64,000 bases of DNA from Bradyrhizobium sp. S69 (GTDB lineage: Bacteria; Pseudomonadota; Alphaproteobacteria; Rhizobiales; Xanthobacteraceae): NCBI RefSeq assembly GCF_009766005.1, contig NZ_LMUK01000024.1, forward strand, positions 1 through 64,000. Reading direction: 5' to 3'. A program made the translations under genes and the position numbers. Below are positions 27,578 to 36,905 of the stretch, piece by piece. The notes beneath the pieces were generated by a model. The model was not told where the DNA came from. It worked only from the letters and a program-made list of their open reading frames with translations, and did not search any database. How positions within the stretch are numbered: the stretch's first letter is position 1; every line of letters starts with the position of its first letter.

Positions 27578-27603
27578 GGGCGCGATCTCACGGGATCGCG
27601 CCC
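27578..27603 (+). terminator. Hairpin after amtB2
   Basis: GGGCGCGATC and GATCGCGCCC form a perfect 10-bp stem with a 6-nt loop, 10 bp beyond the amtB2 stop. It lacks a T-run and probably protects the mRNA 3' end or assists the second hairpin. Confidence 0.7.
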
Positions 27604-27648
27604 AGAACTACGGTTCGGGCACATACCCGGCAATGCCTGAACCGTCGA

Positions 27649-27684
27649 GGGGCTCCAGCGCAAGTTGGAGCCCCTTTCTTTTTG
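27649..27684 (+). terminator. Rho-independent terminator of the glnK2-amtB2 operon
   Basis: GGGGCTCCA (27649-27657) pairs with TGGAGCCCC (27666-27674) and is followed by TTTCTTTTT. This is the clearest intrinsic terminator in the window. Another imperfect stem (ACGGTTCGGGCA / TGCCTGAACCGT) precedes it at about 27610-27645. Confidence 0.9.
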
Positions 27685-27744
27685 CGGGGAGGGGCAAAGT
27701 TTGTCGTCCACGGTCACGAACTCATTGGCTCGTGAGACCACCCT

Positions 27745-28374
27745 TCACCACAGGATGACGGGTGTCCGCCTCAACCAGGTGTCGGTCGCCAGTTGCTCCA
27801 CCACGAACCGAGCGACATCGGCGCGCGCTATCTTGCCGCCGCTGACGCCTGCGAGGTCGGCGACGGCCCTGAGGCTCCCACGAGCCGGATTATTGGTGAG
27901 CATGGCGGGCCGGACTATGATCCAATCGAGTGAGCTGGCGCGGATCGCTGCTTCCTGGCGGCCCTTGTCCTTGTAGGCATGACGAAGCAGCAAGGGCAGG
28001 AAGAGCCGGTCGAACACGAAGCCGCCGTGGCCGCGGCTGTCCGCGACCCCCAGAGCGGAGATGCAGACCAGACGGCGCACGCCGCTGCGCGTCATCGCCG
28101 GAACCAGCGCGCGTGTCGCTTCGGTCAGCAGGCTGACCTCGCTGAAGGGGCTAAGGCCTGTCCCCAGCGAGCTGACGACGGCATCGCAACCGTCCAAGGC
28201 GCGCGTGAGGTGGCCTTCGTCGCGAACATCGCCCTCGATCACGTCTGCTCCCGGGAGATCGGGGGCGCGCGCCTTCGAGCGAACCAGCGCCACGACGGAA
28301 TGACCCTTAACTAGGGCTTCGTGGACGATCAGCCGTCCAGTTCCACCCGTTGCACCCAAAACAAGAACCTTCAT
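27745..28374 (-). CDS. NAD(P)-binding atypical SDR family protein
   Basis: A 209-residue Rossmann-fold protein (MKVLVLGATGGTGRLIVHEALVKGH) of the NAD(P)H-binding/NmrA-like group, with DVIEGDVRDEGHLTRALDGCDAVVSSLGTG following. Start ATG 28374 sits directly before the nucleotide-binding strand with GAGGTCG upstream; the longer frame to 28503 is unlikely. It may act as a reductase or redox sensor. It runs in the same direction as the NmrA-type gene upstream and the DoxX gene, suggesting a regulon under the LysR regulator at 30030 (inference). Confidence 0.82.
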   Translation of the reverse strand: MKVLVLGATGGTGRLIVHEALVKGHSVVALVRSKARAPDLPGADVIEGDVRDEGHLTRALDGCDAVVSSLGTGLSPFSEVSLLTEATRALVPAMTRSGVRRLVCISALGVADSRGHGGFVFDRLFLPLLLRHAYKDKGRQEAAIRASSLDWIIVRPAMLTNNPARGSLRAVADLAGVSGGKIARADVARFVVEQLATDTWLRRTPVILW

Positions 28375-28571
28375 ATTCGACCTCGATCTTTCTTGGTGTG
28401 AACGCCGCGGTTCACAAGGAAGCGGGGCTGTTTCAGCCTCTCTGCCGGGATCGCGATACACATCGGTGATGGTCGCGCCAAGAAACGGCCGGCCGCGACG
28501 CATTCATTCCGAAGGAGATGCGAATTTCCGGAGCAGGTCCGAAAGTCGCATCTCATCGCTGATCCGCGGAC

Positions 28572-29444
28572 CTACGCCGTGGCGGCTTTCCGAGCCGCCG
28601 CGAAGACATCGCGGGGGGACGTCGTGCCGGCGACGTGCTCCGTGCCCGCGACGCCGAGGTCCATCCAGCCCGCGTTGACGGCCTCGTACATCGCTTCAGC
28701 CGGTCCGGTGTGGCCCTTCGGGATGCCGAACTGCTCGAACGCTGCCGGCCAACCGGCCCGCGGGACGGCAAAGGCTTTGACGTCGAGATTCAGGACTTCA
28801 CCCAATTGCTCCGCGACTTCATCCGCGGTGACCATCGAACCGAGCTCGATGACTCGCTGCCCCGACCACGTCGGCCCGGTCAACAGCGTCGCCACCTCGG
28901 CGCCGATGTCGTTCGTCGCAACCATGGTCGATTTCCGGTTGGTCGGGTTGTAGTAGACGGGAAGCGTGCCGCCCTGGGCGACGTGCAGGCCGTAAAGGAA
29001 GTTTTCGAAAAATCCGCCTGCGCGCACAAATGCGATTGGGGATGTCAGGTTGCGAAACCCTTGCTCGAGAAGCGACAGCGCCGTGATCATCCCGAGCCCG
29101 CTGGTTCTGTTCGCCCCCATCGACGAGAGCGCAACCACGCGCGGCGGCGCTGCCTTGGTGAGCGCCTGGACATAGTTCGCAATCACGCCCTTTGCTTCTT
29201 TGTAATCGGGCGAGGGAGCCCAGACAGCCGGCAACATGACAAACGCGCCTTCAACGCCTTTGAGCGCCTGCTCGATGGCTGCCGAATCATTCCAATCGCC
29301 GTCTACCAGTTCCACGCCCTGGTTCGCCCAGTTAGCCGCCTTCTCGCGATTGCGGACGAGCGCGCGTACCTGCTTGCCTCGCGCCAACAGATGTTTTGCC
29401 GTTGCGCCGCCAACTTTTCCCGTGATTCCCAATACCAAAAACAT
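28572..29444 (-). CDS. NmrA family NAD(P)-binding protein (azoreductase/quinone reductase-like)
   Basis: A 290-residue Rossmann-fold protein with N-terminal FLVLGITGKVGGATAKHLLARG binding NAD(P), followed by GDWNDSAAIEQALKGVEGAFVMLPAVW. The family includes NAD(P)H quinone and azo-dye reductases and the redox-sensing NmrA. No catalytic residue can be named from the sequence. It lies 44 bp downstream of the DoxX gene on the same strand. An electron-transfer or stress role is inferred. Confidence 0.85.
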   Translation of the reverse strand: MFLVLGITGKVGGATAKHLLARGKQVRALVRNREKAANWANQGVELVDGDWNDSAAIEQALKGVEGAFVMLPAVWAPSPDYKEAKGVIANYVQALTKAAPPRVVALSSMGANRTSGLGMITALSLLEQGFRNLTSPIAFVRAGGFFENFLYGLHVAQGGTLPVYYNPTNRKSTMVATNDIGAEVATLLTGPTWSGQRVIELGSMVTADEVAEQLGEVLNLDVKAFAVPRAGWPAAFEQFGIPKGHTGPAEAMYEAVNAGWMDLGVAGTEHVAGTTSPRDVFAAARKAATA

Positions 29445-29488
29445 GTGTTTTCTCCTGATCTAGAGGGACAGAACAATGCCCGGTTGGT

Positions 29489-29911
29489 TCAATGGATGAG
29501 CGGCAGAATGGCCCGGATACGGGGGTCGCGCAGATAGAGGCCGCCCCAAGTCATCGCGCCCAGAAGCAGGGAAATGAGTTCCGGCGGCGACCCCAACTCA
29601 CCGATGCGGACATGGGCGCAGATCGCGCCTCCGAGAAAGCCAGTCACCAGGATCGCGCCGAGGACGGCGGTGGCCGGAATGGCGTAAAGGATGGCGCAGG
29701 CGAGTATGATCGGACCCACGATACGGGTCAGGTCCATCGCGAACCCGGTTTCCTGCAACACGCTCGCAATCTGTGCCGGCGCGAAAAGCTGAATAGTCCC
29801 ATCTGCCACCAGGGTGATAACGACAAACGCGCTCATTATCCGGCCGGCCCACAGGGCGCGATGCAGGGTCATGGTTTCAGGCAGTTGATGCAGGTTCATA
29901 GTTTCGGACAT
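29489..29911 (-). CDS. DoxX-like integral membrane protein
   Basis: A 140-residue protein with four hydrophobic helices (around IMSAFVVITLVADGTIQL, IVGPIILACAILYAIPAT, AVLGAILVTGFLGGAIC and LISLLLGAMTWGGLYL). This pattern and the DGTIQLFAP segment match the DoxX-like family, often linked with thiosulfate or quinone metabolism and redox stress. ATG 29911 has GGAG upstream; longer frames run into the LysR gene. It is probably the first gene of the three-gene leftward set, divergent from the LysR regulator. Confidence 0.82.
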   Translation of the reverse strand: MSETMNLHQLPETMTLHRALWAGRIMSAFVVITLVADGTIQLFAPAQIASVLQETGFAMDLTRIVGPIILACAILYAIPATAVLGAILVTGFLGGAICAHVRIGELGSPPELISLLLGAMTWGGLYLRDPRIRAILPLIH

Positions 29912-30029
29912 CTGTCGTTCTCCTGGTGGGCCCCCGATTTCGAGGCTTACTGTATCTCGCAGGCATGATAAACACCTCGGAATTGAACTCACTGTTCTCT
30001 TTGAGCTGAACAATACCGGGGGCGCGAAA

Positions 30030-30935
30030 ATGCAGAATCTCGAACCCATCCTGATTTTCATCACGGTCGCGGAAATGGGGAGCTTCACCCACGCAGCCGA
30101 GAGCCTGGGCATTCAGAAGGGAAGAGCCTCAACGGCGGTCCGGAAGCTGGAAGAAGATGTCGGTGTCAGGCTTCTGCACCGGACGACGCGTAGCGTGCAG
30201 TTGACGGAAGACGGCCGGGTATTTCATGCCCGTGCCCGCGATCTGCTTGCTGAAGTCGATGACCTGCACTCGATGTTCGCAGGCGATCGCGTGGCACTTC
30301 GCGGGCGTTTACGGGTCGATCTTCCGGCCGAGGTGGCGCGCACAACGATCGTACCGGCCTTGCCGGATTTCATGGCGGCCCACCCCGAGTTGGAGCTGGA
30401 GGTGTCGAGTACCGATCGGCAAGTCGATCTGGTTCAAGAAGGTTTCGACTGTGTATTGCGGCTTGGACCCATAGGGGACGAGACGCTGATTGCCCGCCCA
30501 CTGGGCCAGTTGCGCATGGTCAACGCTGCCAGTCCCGCCTATCTGGCGCGCTACGGCGTCCCTCGATCGCTGGAAGATCTCCAGCGTCAGCAGCATCGGA
30601 CCATTCATTTTTCGACGATGCTGGGCGCAAGACCCTATGGATGGGAATATCCGGACGGCGACGGCTACGCGACGCTTCAGTTGCAAGGTGCGTTGCACGT
30701 CAACAGCGCGCAGACCTACGAAGCCGCGGCCCTCGCCGGCCTTGGCCTGATTCAGGCGCCACTCCTAGGGATTGGCCGATACTTAGAGGCTGGAGCGCTT
30801 GTGGAGATCATACCCGATTTTCGTCGCCGGGCGCTCGCCGTGTCCCTCGTCGTCGCACATCGGAGCAATCTGTCGCGCCGGGTCCGCGCATTCATGAAAT
30901 GGATCGAAGATGTGCTGACGCCGTATCTGGAATAG
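30030..30935 (+). CDS. LysR family transcriptional regulator
   Basis: A 301-residue regulator. The N-terminal winged helix-turn-helix is MGSFTHAAESLGIQKGRASTAVRKLEEDVGVRLLHRTTR (read in two parts), and the C-terminal periplasmic-binding-like effector domain begins near residue 90 (GRLRVDLPAEVARTTIVPALPDF). Its divergent placement with only 118 bp to the DoxX gene is the classic arrangement for a LysR regulator controlling that operon and itself. Effector unknown. GAAC and GTTC motifs recur in the intergenic DNA (for example GAACTCACTGTTC near 29984) and may be part of its site. Confidence 0.92.
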   Translation: MQNLEPILIFITVAEMGSFTHAAESLGIQKGRASTAVRKLEEDVGVRLLHRTTRSVQLTEDGRVFHARARDLLAEVDDLHSMFAGDRVALRGRLRVDLPAEVARTTIVPALPDFMAAHPELELEVSSTDRQVDLVQEGFDCVLRLGPIGDETLIARPLGQLRMVNAASPAYLARYGVPRSLEDLQRQQHRTIHFSTMLGARPYGWEYPDGDGYATLQLQGALHVNSAQTYEAAALAGLGLIQAPLLGIGRYLEAGALVEIIPDFRRRALAVSLVVAHRSNLSRRVRAFMKWIEDVLTPYLE

Positions 30936-30980
30936 CGAGACGAGCTTGTTCGTCCGGCCCTCGAAATCAACATTCTGACG

Positions 30981-31142
30981 TTATGTGTCCTCGTTCATGG
31001 TTATTTGACCAGCGAGGGACGCAAGATAGGCGCGAAACTCTGTAGACCGGGTATCTTGCCGAGACGTGGCCGGGATCGGGGCGTACCCACCAATAGCGAT
31101 TCCGGTCGAACTTGAGTAGACGCGGCGTTTCGCAAATGTCAT
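30981..31142 (-). pseudogene. Small leftward frame, possible YHS-domain remnant
   Basis: A 53-residue frame starting ATG 31142 behind a good ribosome site (AAGAGGAAG, 5 nt spacing). The stretch VYSSSTGIAIGGYAPIPAT resembles the beginning of YHS-domain proteins (usually GxAIxGYDPVAYF), and STEFRAYLASLAG resembles the following segment, but the frame ends early. It may be a degraded gene or a small unrelated protein. It is divergent from the DUF1835 gene. Confidence 0.3.
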
Positions 31143-31169
31143 CAGAACTTCCTCTTTGGAGGACGAGCG

Positions 31170-31988
31170 ATGGCGCAGGCCGTGCTTCACTTCGTTTTCA
31201 CGCCCTCGGGCGCAGGCTGCCTGGTTCAGGCATTGAGGAAGGCTGGCCGAGACGATCGTGTCATCGCTTCCTACGATGACCTGAGCTTCGGACCTATCAA
31301 TCCCGGCGACGCGTCCTCTCGCGCCAAATGGGTTGAGAATGAACTCGGCCAGACAGACTGGAAGGATCGTTCGGCTGGGTCAGAACGCGCGTACGACGAG
31401 GCGCGGCTCCCTGATTGTCGCAAGATCGCGTGGCTGACGCGCCGATCCGCGATGGAATATGCCGGCTTTCTTGATTGGTTGTGGCGGCTAGGCGACGCCC
31501 CGTGCGAGGTCGTTGATCTGACCGACGTCACGGTCTCGCACCGTCCGGAGCACGGCCCACCCCGACCGCCGCGCCCCGCGGTGAGTCTCGGTCTGCTTCA
31601 TCACGACAAAATTTGCAGCGACAAGCTCTGGGATTTGGCTGAGCCTTTGCAAATAAGCCAGCGACGCGAGTATCTCGGCCTCTGGCAACAGCTCCGTTCG
31701 GAAAACGCACCACTTCGGGTTATCGACGGCGGCCGGCTTGTGTCGGCGCCAATTTCGTTTTTCGACGGGCTGTTGATGTCTTTTGTGACCGACCATTGGC
31801 AAAAGGCAGCGAGAGCTATCGGCTCGACGATGGCCATGGATGATTGGATCATTCAAACTCACGACGTTTTTCTATCCGCTCGGGTTAAGGCCTTGGCCGA
31901 GAGCGGTAGCCTGGAAATTCGGGGGCCTCGCGCCGCTGACATTTTCTCGAGCGAGGTGAGGCTGCCGGGGGTGCGACAGCCGTCGTAG
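31170..31988 (+). CDS. DUF1835/DUF3658 domain-containing protein
   Basis: A 272-residue soluble protein. The N-terminal half (VLHFVFTPSGAGCLVQAL, VIASYDDLSFGPINPGD) is DUF1835, and the C-terminal part (PISFFDGLLMSFVTDHWQKAARAIG) fits DUF3658, the pair commonly fused. The biochemical role is unknown. GGAGG precedes ATG 31170. It lies between the LysR regulator and an aminotransferase with gaps of about 200 bp on both sides, so it is probably monocistronic. Confidence 0.85.
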   Translation: MAQAVLHFVFTPSGAGCLVQALRKAGRDDRVIASYDDLSFGPINPGDASSRAKWVENELGQTDWKDRSAGSERAYDEARLPDCRKIAWLTRRSAMEYAGFLDWLWRLGDAPCEVVDLTDVTVSHRPEHGPPRPPRPAVSLGLLHHDKICSDKLWDLAEPLQISQRREYLGLWQQLRSENAPLRVIDGGRLVSAPISFFDGLLMSFVTDHWQKAARAIGSTMAMDDWIIQTHDVFLSARVKALAESGSLEIRGPRAADIFSSEVRLPGVRQPS

Positions 31989-32180
31989 AGCGGAAGGATG
32001 AGCATTCGCGCCGCCCATAGGCTCCGTCCAGGCTACGAATTATCCCGGGAACCTTGGCAAATTCGACCCTTCCGTCGATGGTTAATCGCGTCTTAACCTC
32101 GCCGTATCTATGGTGATTTGATCCATTTTTGGCCGGTCACAAGGGGCGACCGGCGGCCGCAAGGGGCTGGCATCTCATCT

Positions 32181-33395
32181 ATGGCAATGACCGCTTCATC
32201 CCGCACGCCGCAAGGCACCGGCAGCCAGGACAGCGAGCGCTCGCCATTCGCGCGGTTGACCGAGCTTTTGGCGCCCTACCAACCGGCTAAGCCGTTGATT
32301 ACGCTATCGTTGGGCGAGCCGCAGCATCCGGTACCGGCGTTTGTCGCGCCCGTCTTGGCCAAGCACATTGGCGATTTCGGCCGCTATCCGATCGCCAAGG
32401 GCATCGAGCCGTTCCGGCGGGCGGCGTCGAACTGGCTGTCCAGCCGATTCGATCTTCCGCGGCCGATCGACCCTGAAAGCGAGCTTCTGGTGCTGAATGG
32501 CAGCCGCGAGGGTCTGTTCTTCGCGGCGATCACGGCGGCGCGCTATGTCGGCGAGCGCAAGGGCCGGCCTGCGATCCTGGTGCCCAATCCGTTTTATCCG
32601 GCCTATGGCGCCGGCGCCCGCGCCGCGGATTGCGAGACCATCTATCTGCCGACCACGCCCGCCAACGGCTTCCTGCCGGATCTTGACCAGCTCGATGACG
32701 CGACGCTGGCGCGCACCGTCGCGATCTTCATTGCCTCGCCGGCCAACCCGCAAGGCGCGGTGGCGTCGCGCGGCTATTTCGGCCGCTTGAAGCAACTCGC
32801 CGACCGCTTCGGCTTCATGATCCTGAGCGACGAATGCTATTCCGAGATCTATACCAAGCAGGCGCCCGGCAGCGCGCTGGAATCCGCCGGACCTGATTTT
32901 ACCAACGTGGTCGCGTTTCAATCGCTGTCGAAGCGCTCGAACCTGCCGGGCATGCGGGTCGGCTTCGCCGCCGGCGACAAAAAGTTCCTCGGCCTGTTTC
33001 ACGAACTGCGCAATGTCGCGGCGCCCCAGGTGCCGGTGCCGCTGCAGCATGTCGCGGTCGCCGCCTATAGCGACGAGGCGCATGTCGAGGAGAACCGCAG
33101 GCTCTATCGCATCAAGTTCGATCTGGCCGACCAGATCCTCGGCAACCGCTATGGCTATGTGCGGCCCGCCGGCGGCTTCTGCGTCTGGCTCGACGTATCG
33201 GCCCATGGCGGCGACGAAGCCGCGACCGTGAAACTATACAAGGAGGCCGGCGTGCGCGTGGTGCCCGGAAGTTATCTGGCGCGGCAACAGCCCGACGGCA
33301 GCAATCCCGGCGCCGGTTACATTCGTCTGGCGCTGGTCGCCGACGGCGAGAGCACAGCCGAGGCGTTGCACCGGCTGGTCGAGATTTTGGATTAA
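32181..33395 (+). CDS. Class I/II PLP-dependent aminotransferase (DapC-like)
   Basis: A 404-residue fold-type I aminotransferase. ITLSLGEPQHPVPAFV, NGSREGLFFAAITAARYV, FIASPANPQGAVASRGYF and DECYSEIY are the family landmarks. The PLP-binding Lys is in SLSKRSNLPGMRVGF. The LGEPQHP start and overall length match the alphaproteobacterial succinyldiaminopimelate aminotransferase-like group (lysine/peptidoglycan pathway), but sequence alone cannot fix the substrate. ATG 32181 is chosen over 32118 as the homologous region begins later. ftsK follows 12 bp downstream, suggesting co-transcription. Confidence 0.85.
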   Translation: MAMTASSRTPQGTGSQDSERSPFARLTELLAPYQPAKPLITLSLGEPQHPVPAFVAPVLAKHIGDFGRYPIAKGIEPFRRAASNWLSSRFDLPRPIDPESELLVLNGSREGLFFAAITAARYVGERKGRPAILVPNPFYPAYGAGARAADCETIYLPTTPANGFLPDLDQLDDATLARTVAIFIASPANPQGAVASRGYFGRLKQLADRFGFMILSDECYSEIYTKQAPGSALESAGPDFTNVVAFQSLSKRSNLPGMRVGFAAGDKKFLGLFHELRNVAAPQVPVPLQHVAVAAYSDEAHVEENRRLYRIKFDLADQILGNRYGYVRPAGGFCVWLDVSAHGGDEAATVKLYKEAGVRVVPGSYLARQQPDGSNPGAGYIRLALVADGESTAEALHRLVEILD

Positions 33396-33407
33396 TCGCG
33401 GGGCCCC

Positions 33408-35858
33408 ATGAGCATGCCGGCGATCGAACGCGTCATTCCCCTGGTCGGCCATTTGCCGGCGTCGATCCGCGAGGCGCTGGCCCGGCGCTTACGTGAATGC
33501 ACAGGGCTGGGCCTGATCGCGCTGTCCGGCGTGGCGGCGGCCGCCCTGATGACGTGGTCGGTGCAGGATCCGAGCCTGAGTCATGCGACCTCGCGCGCAA
33601 TTCATAACGTCGTCGGTTATCCCGGCGCGATCGGCGCTGATCTGTTGATGCAGATCATCGGCCTCGGCGCCATCATGCTGGTTCTCCCGGTCGCGGTGTG
33701 GGGCTGGCGTATGCTGACCCATCGCGCCTTCGATCGCGAAGCGCTGCGGATCGCGTGCTGGATATTGTGCACGGTCGCTTCCGCGGGCTTTGTCAGCTGC
33801 TGGCCGCATGGCGGCGCATGGCCGCTGCCCACCGGATTGGGTGGCGTGGTCGGCGACGCGTTGCTGCGGGCACCAGCGATGGTGCTGGGGACGCCCGGCT
33901 TCCTCTACCGCCTCATTTATGGCATCGCGCTTGGCACAGCCATGATCGCGACGTTCCTGATTGCCTGCGGCCTCGGCTCCCGTCCGTACGAAGAAGAAGC
34001 GGCATCGATCGAGGATGACGACGCGCCGTTCGTCGAGGAAGAGGACGATCGCGGCTCGGTCTCGCTGGGATGGCTGTTCCATGCCGCGATGAGCGCCAAG
34101 GCGCGGCTCGGATGGATGTTCTCGCGGGCCTATAGCTCACTGGTCGCCAGCGCACCGGCGAAAAATGCCTCCGCGTTCGAACGTCAGGAACCCAATCTGG
34201 GCGGCCGCGCCGCGCCATCCCTGGCCCCGCAGGCGGAACAAGATTTCGACGACGAAGACGCCGACGAGGAGGAGGAGGAGGCGCCGGCCGCCCGCGCGCC
34301 GCGCAAGAAAGCAGCGCCGCAGGCACCCGCGCGCAAATCCGCCGGCAAGTTCGAACTGCCCTCGGTATCGGTGCTGACCGCGCCGAAGGCTTCCGATCGC
34401 CAGCCGCTCAGCAAATCCGAACTGGAGAGCAACTCGCGCGCGCTGGAAGGCGTGCTCGGGGATTTCGGCGTGCGCGGCGAGATCGTCAAGGCCAATCCGG
34501 GGCCGGTCGTGACCTTGTATGAGCTCGAGCCCGCGCCCGGCATCAAATCATCCCGCGTCATTGGCCTTGCCGACGACATCGCGCGCTCGATGAGCGCGCT
34601 CTCGGCGCGTGTCGCCGTGGTTCCCGGCCGCAATGCCATCGGCATCGAGCTGCCCAACGCGCATCGCGAAAAAGTTTATCTGCGTGAATTGCTCTCGGTA
34701 AAGGACGAGTCGGTTGCCAAGCTGCCGCTGTGCCTCGGCAAGAACATCGGCGGCGAATCCATCATCATCGATCTGGCGCGAACCCCGCATATGCTGATCG
34801 CCGGCACCACCGGCTCCGGCAAATCGGTCGCCATCAACACCATGATCCTGAGCCTGGTCTACCGGCTGCGCCCGGACCAGTGCCGCCTGATCATGGTCGA
34901 TCCGAAAATGCTCGAACTCTCCGTCTATGACGGCATCCCGCATCTTCTGACGCCGGTCGTGACCGATCCGAAGAAAGCGGTGGTCGCACTGAAATGGGCG
35001 GTGCGCGAGATGGAAGAGCGCTACAAGAAAATGTCCAAGCTCGGTGTGCGCAACATCGATGGCTATAATCAGCGCCTGCTCGAAGCCAAGGCCAAGGGCG
35101 AGGAACCGACGCGCACGGTTCATACCGGCTTCGACAAGGAGACCGGCAAGGCGATCTACGAGGAAGAAAAGCTCGATCTCGAGCCGCTGCCCTACATCGT
35201 CATCATCGTCGACGAAATGGCCGACCTGATGATGGTCGCCGGCAAGGATATCGAAGGCGCGGTGCAGCGTCTGGCACAGATGGCCCGCGCCGCCGGCCTG
35301 CATGTCATTCTGGCGACGCAGCGGCCGTCGGTCGACGTCATCACCGGCACCATCAAGGCGAATTTCCCGACCCGCATCTCGTTTCAGGTCACCTCCAAGA
35401 TCGACAGCCGCACCATCCTCGGCGAAATGGGTGCCGAACAGCTGCTCGGCCAAGGCGACATGCTCTATATGGCCGGCGGCGGCCGCATCAGCCGCGTGCA
35501 CGGACCCTTTGTCTCGGACGAAGAAGTCGAGAAAGTCGTGCGTCATCTCAAGACGCAAGGCCAGCCGGAATATCTCGAGGCGGTCACCGCGGAAGAACCA
35601 ACCGACGAAGACGGCAACGCGGTGTTCGATGGCACCGCCATGGGCGCCGAGGGTGGCGGCGACCTGTTCTCGCAAGCGGTGGCGATCGTCAAACGCGACC
35701 GCAAGGCTTCCACCAGCTACATCCAGCGCCGGCTGCAGATCGGCTACAACCGCGCCGCCTCGCTGATGGAGCGGATGGAACTGGAAGGCATCGTTGGACA
35801 GGCCAATCATGCCGGCAAGCGCGAGATTTTGGTCGAGGAAGAGGAAAGTGGCTTCTAA
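33408..35858 (+). CDS. ftsK: DNA translocase FtsK
   Basis: An 816-residue septum-localised DNA pump that segregates chromosome termini and activates XerCD recombination at dif. Residues about 30-190 contain four membrane helices, followed by an acidic and Pro/Lys-rich linker ([22 protein letters not shown]) that is short relative to E. coli. The motor has Walker [13 protein letters not shown] near residue 465 and Walker [14 protein letters not shown]. The C-terminal gamma domain ([22 protein letters not shown]) binds KOPS orienting sequences. It starts 12 bp after the aminotransferase gene. Confidence 0.97.
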   Translation: MSMPAIERVIPLVGHLPASIREALARRLRECTGLGLIALSGVAAAALMTWSVQDPSLSHATSRAIHNVVGYPGAIGADLLMQIIGLGAIMLVLPVAVWGWRMLTHRAFDREALRIACWILCTVASAGFVSCWPHGGAWPLPTGLGGVVGDALLRAPAMVLGTPGFLYRLIYGIALGTAMIATFLIACGLGSRPYEEEAASIEDDDAPFVEEEDDRGSVSLGWLFHAAMSAKARLGWMFSRAYSSLVASAPAKNASAFERQEPNLGGRAAPSLAPQAEQDFDDEDADEEEEEAPAARAPRKKAAPQAPARKSAGKFELPSVSVLTAPKASDRQPLSKSELESNSRALEGVLGDFGVRGEIVKANPGPVVTLYELEPAPGIKSSRVIGLADDIARSMSALSARVAVVPGRNAIGIELPNAHREKVYLRELLSVKDESVAKLPLCLGKNIGGESIIIDLARTPHMLIAGTTGSGKSVAINTMILSLVYRLRPDQCRLIMVDPKMLELSVYDGIPHLLTPVVTDPKKAVVALKWAVREMEERYKKMSKLGVRNIDGYNQRLLEAKAKGEEPTRTVHTGFDKETGKAIYEEEKLDLEPLPYIVIIVDEMADLMMVAGKDIEGAVQRLAQMARAAGLHVILATQRPSVDVITGTIKANFPTRISFQVTSKIDSRTILGEMGAEQLLGQGDMLYMAGGGRISRVHGPFVSDEEVEKVVRHLKTQGQPEYLEAVTAEEPTDEDGNAVFDGTAMGAEGGGDLFSQAVAIVKRDRKASTSYIQRRLQIGYNRAASLMERMELEGIVGQANHAGKREILVEEEESGF

Positions 35859-36012
35859 GAAGCCCAGGAAATTGCAAAAAATTGCCGCCGTTGAAATTAT
35901 ATTCTCACGGAAAAACGATAGCCGCGTCGACCGAAACTACGATAAAACGGACCTAACTAGTGGCCTTGGGGCCTAACGGGACGACTCATTGAATAGAGCT
36001 CCGAAACTTCCG

Positions 36013-36840
36013 ATGACAAAGCCACTTGCGAACCGCGGCATACAGACCGGCTTGCACACCGGCCTGCACGCCGGCGTGGCGTTGCTGATGGCGGCTTCCA
36101 TGCTGTGCATCGTGGTGCCGTCTTCCGCGCAGAACGTGCCGGTGCCGAAGCCTGCGCCAAAAGGTCGCGACGTCCAGTTGAGCGCATCGGACGGCCAACG
36201 CGGTCCGCTGACAACGGGAACAACCCAGCCGCCGGAGCCTGTGATTCCGGATCCGCGCCGCAATGTGCCGGCCAGTATCTTCGCCACCTTCGACGCCAAT
36301 CAAAAGGCGCAAGCCGCCAGGGTCAGCGCCTATCTGTCGTCGCTGTCGACGCTGGTCGGAAATTTCGTGCAGGTCGGGCCCGACGGCAGCAAGACCCGCG
36401 GCGAATTCTACATCCAGAAGCCCGGCAAGGTGCGTTTCGAATATGACACGCCGAGCCCGATCGAGATCATCGCGGATGGATCGGCGGTCGCGGTGCGTGA
36501 CCGCAAGCTGGCGACCCAGGACATCTACCCGCTGTCGCAAACGCCGCTGCGGTATTTGCTGTCGGACCGCATCGATCTGATGCGGGACACCAACGTCGTC
36601 AGCGTGACGGCGGACGATTTGTACGTCAGCGTCACCATCGAGGAACGGCAGACGCTGATCGGCACCAGCCGCCTGATGCTGATGCTCGGCGCCAAGGACG
36701 GCCAGCTCAAGCAGTGGACGGTGACCGATCCGCAGGGCTATGACACCACGGTCGCGGTCTACAATCTGGATACGACCAAGAAGGTCGATCCCGGCCTGTT
36801 CAAGATCGACTTCACGGTTTACCCGACCTCGCCGGGCTGA
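36013..36840 (+). CDS. lolA: Outer membrane lipoprotein carrier LolA-like protein
   Basis: A periplasmic protein of about 275 residues with a signal peptide (VALLMAASMLCIVVPSSAQ) and a Pro-rich linker, then the LolA fold: SAYLSSLSTLVGNFVQVGPDG, GEFYIQKPGKVRFEYDTPSP, IIADGSAVAVRDRKL. LolA shuttles lipoproteins from the LolCDE complex to the outer membrane. The extra N-terminal linker is longer than in E. coli LolA. ATG 36013 is used; a TTG at 35989 would add eight residues and no good ribosome site decides. It lies between ftsK and xth on the same strand, a usual alphaproteobacterial order. Confidence 0.88.
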   Translation: MTKPLANRGIQTGLHTGLHAGVALLMAASMLCIVVPSSAQNVPVPKPAPKGRDVQLSASDGQRGPLTTGTTQPPEPVIPDPRRNVPASIFATFDANQKAQAARVSAYLSSLSTLVGNFVQVGPDGSKTRGEFYIQKPGKVRFEYDTPSPIEIIADGSAVAVRDRKLATQDIYPLSQTPLRYLLSDRIDLMRDTNVVSVTADDLYVSVTIEERQTLIGTSRLMLMLGAKDGQLKQWTVTDPQGYDTTVAVYNLDTTKKVDPGLFKIDFTVYPTSPG

Positions 36841-36905
36841 ATCCTTTCGCGAACGTCGCGACGGATCAGCGTGTCTTTCCGATGATGTCCTGATACATCA
36901 GCCCG

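Noticed and set aside
34548..35810. A 420-codon leftward frame opposite ftsK
   Set aside because: Antisense shadow of the FtsK motor domain; His/Asp/Gln-rich without homology.
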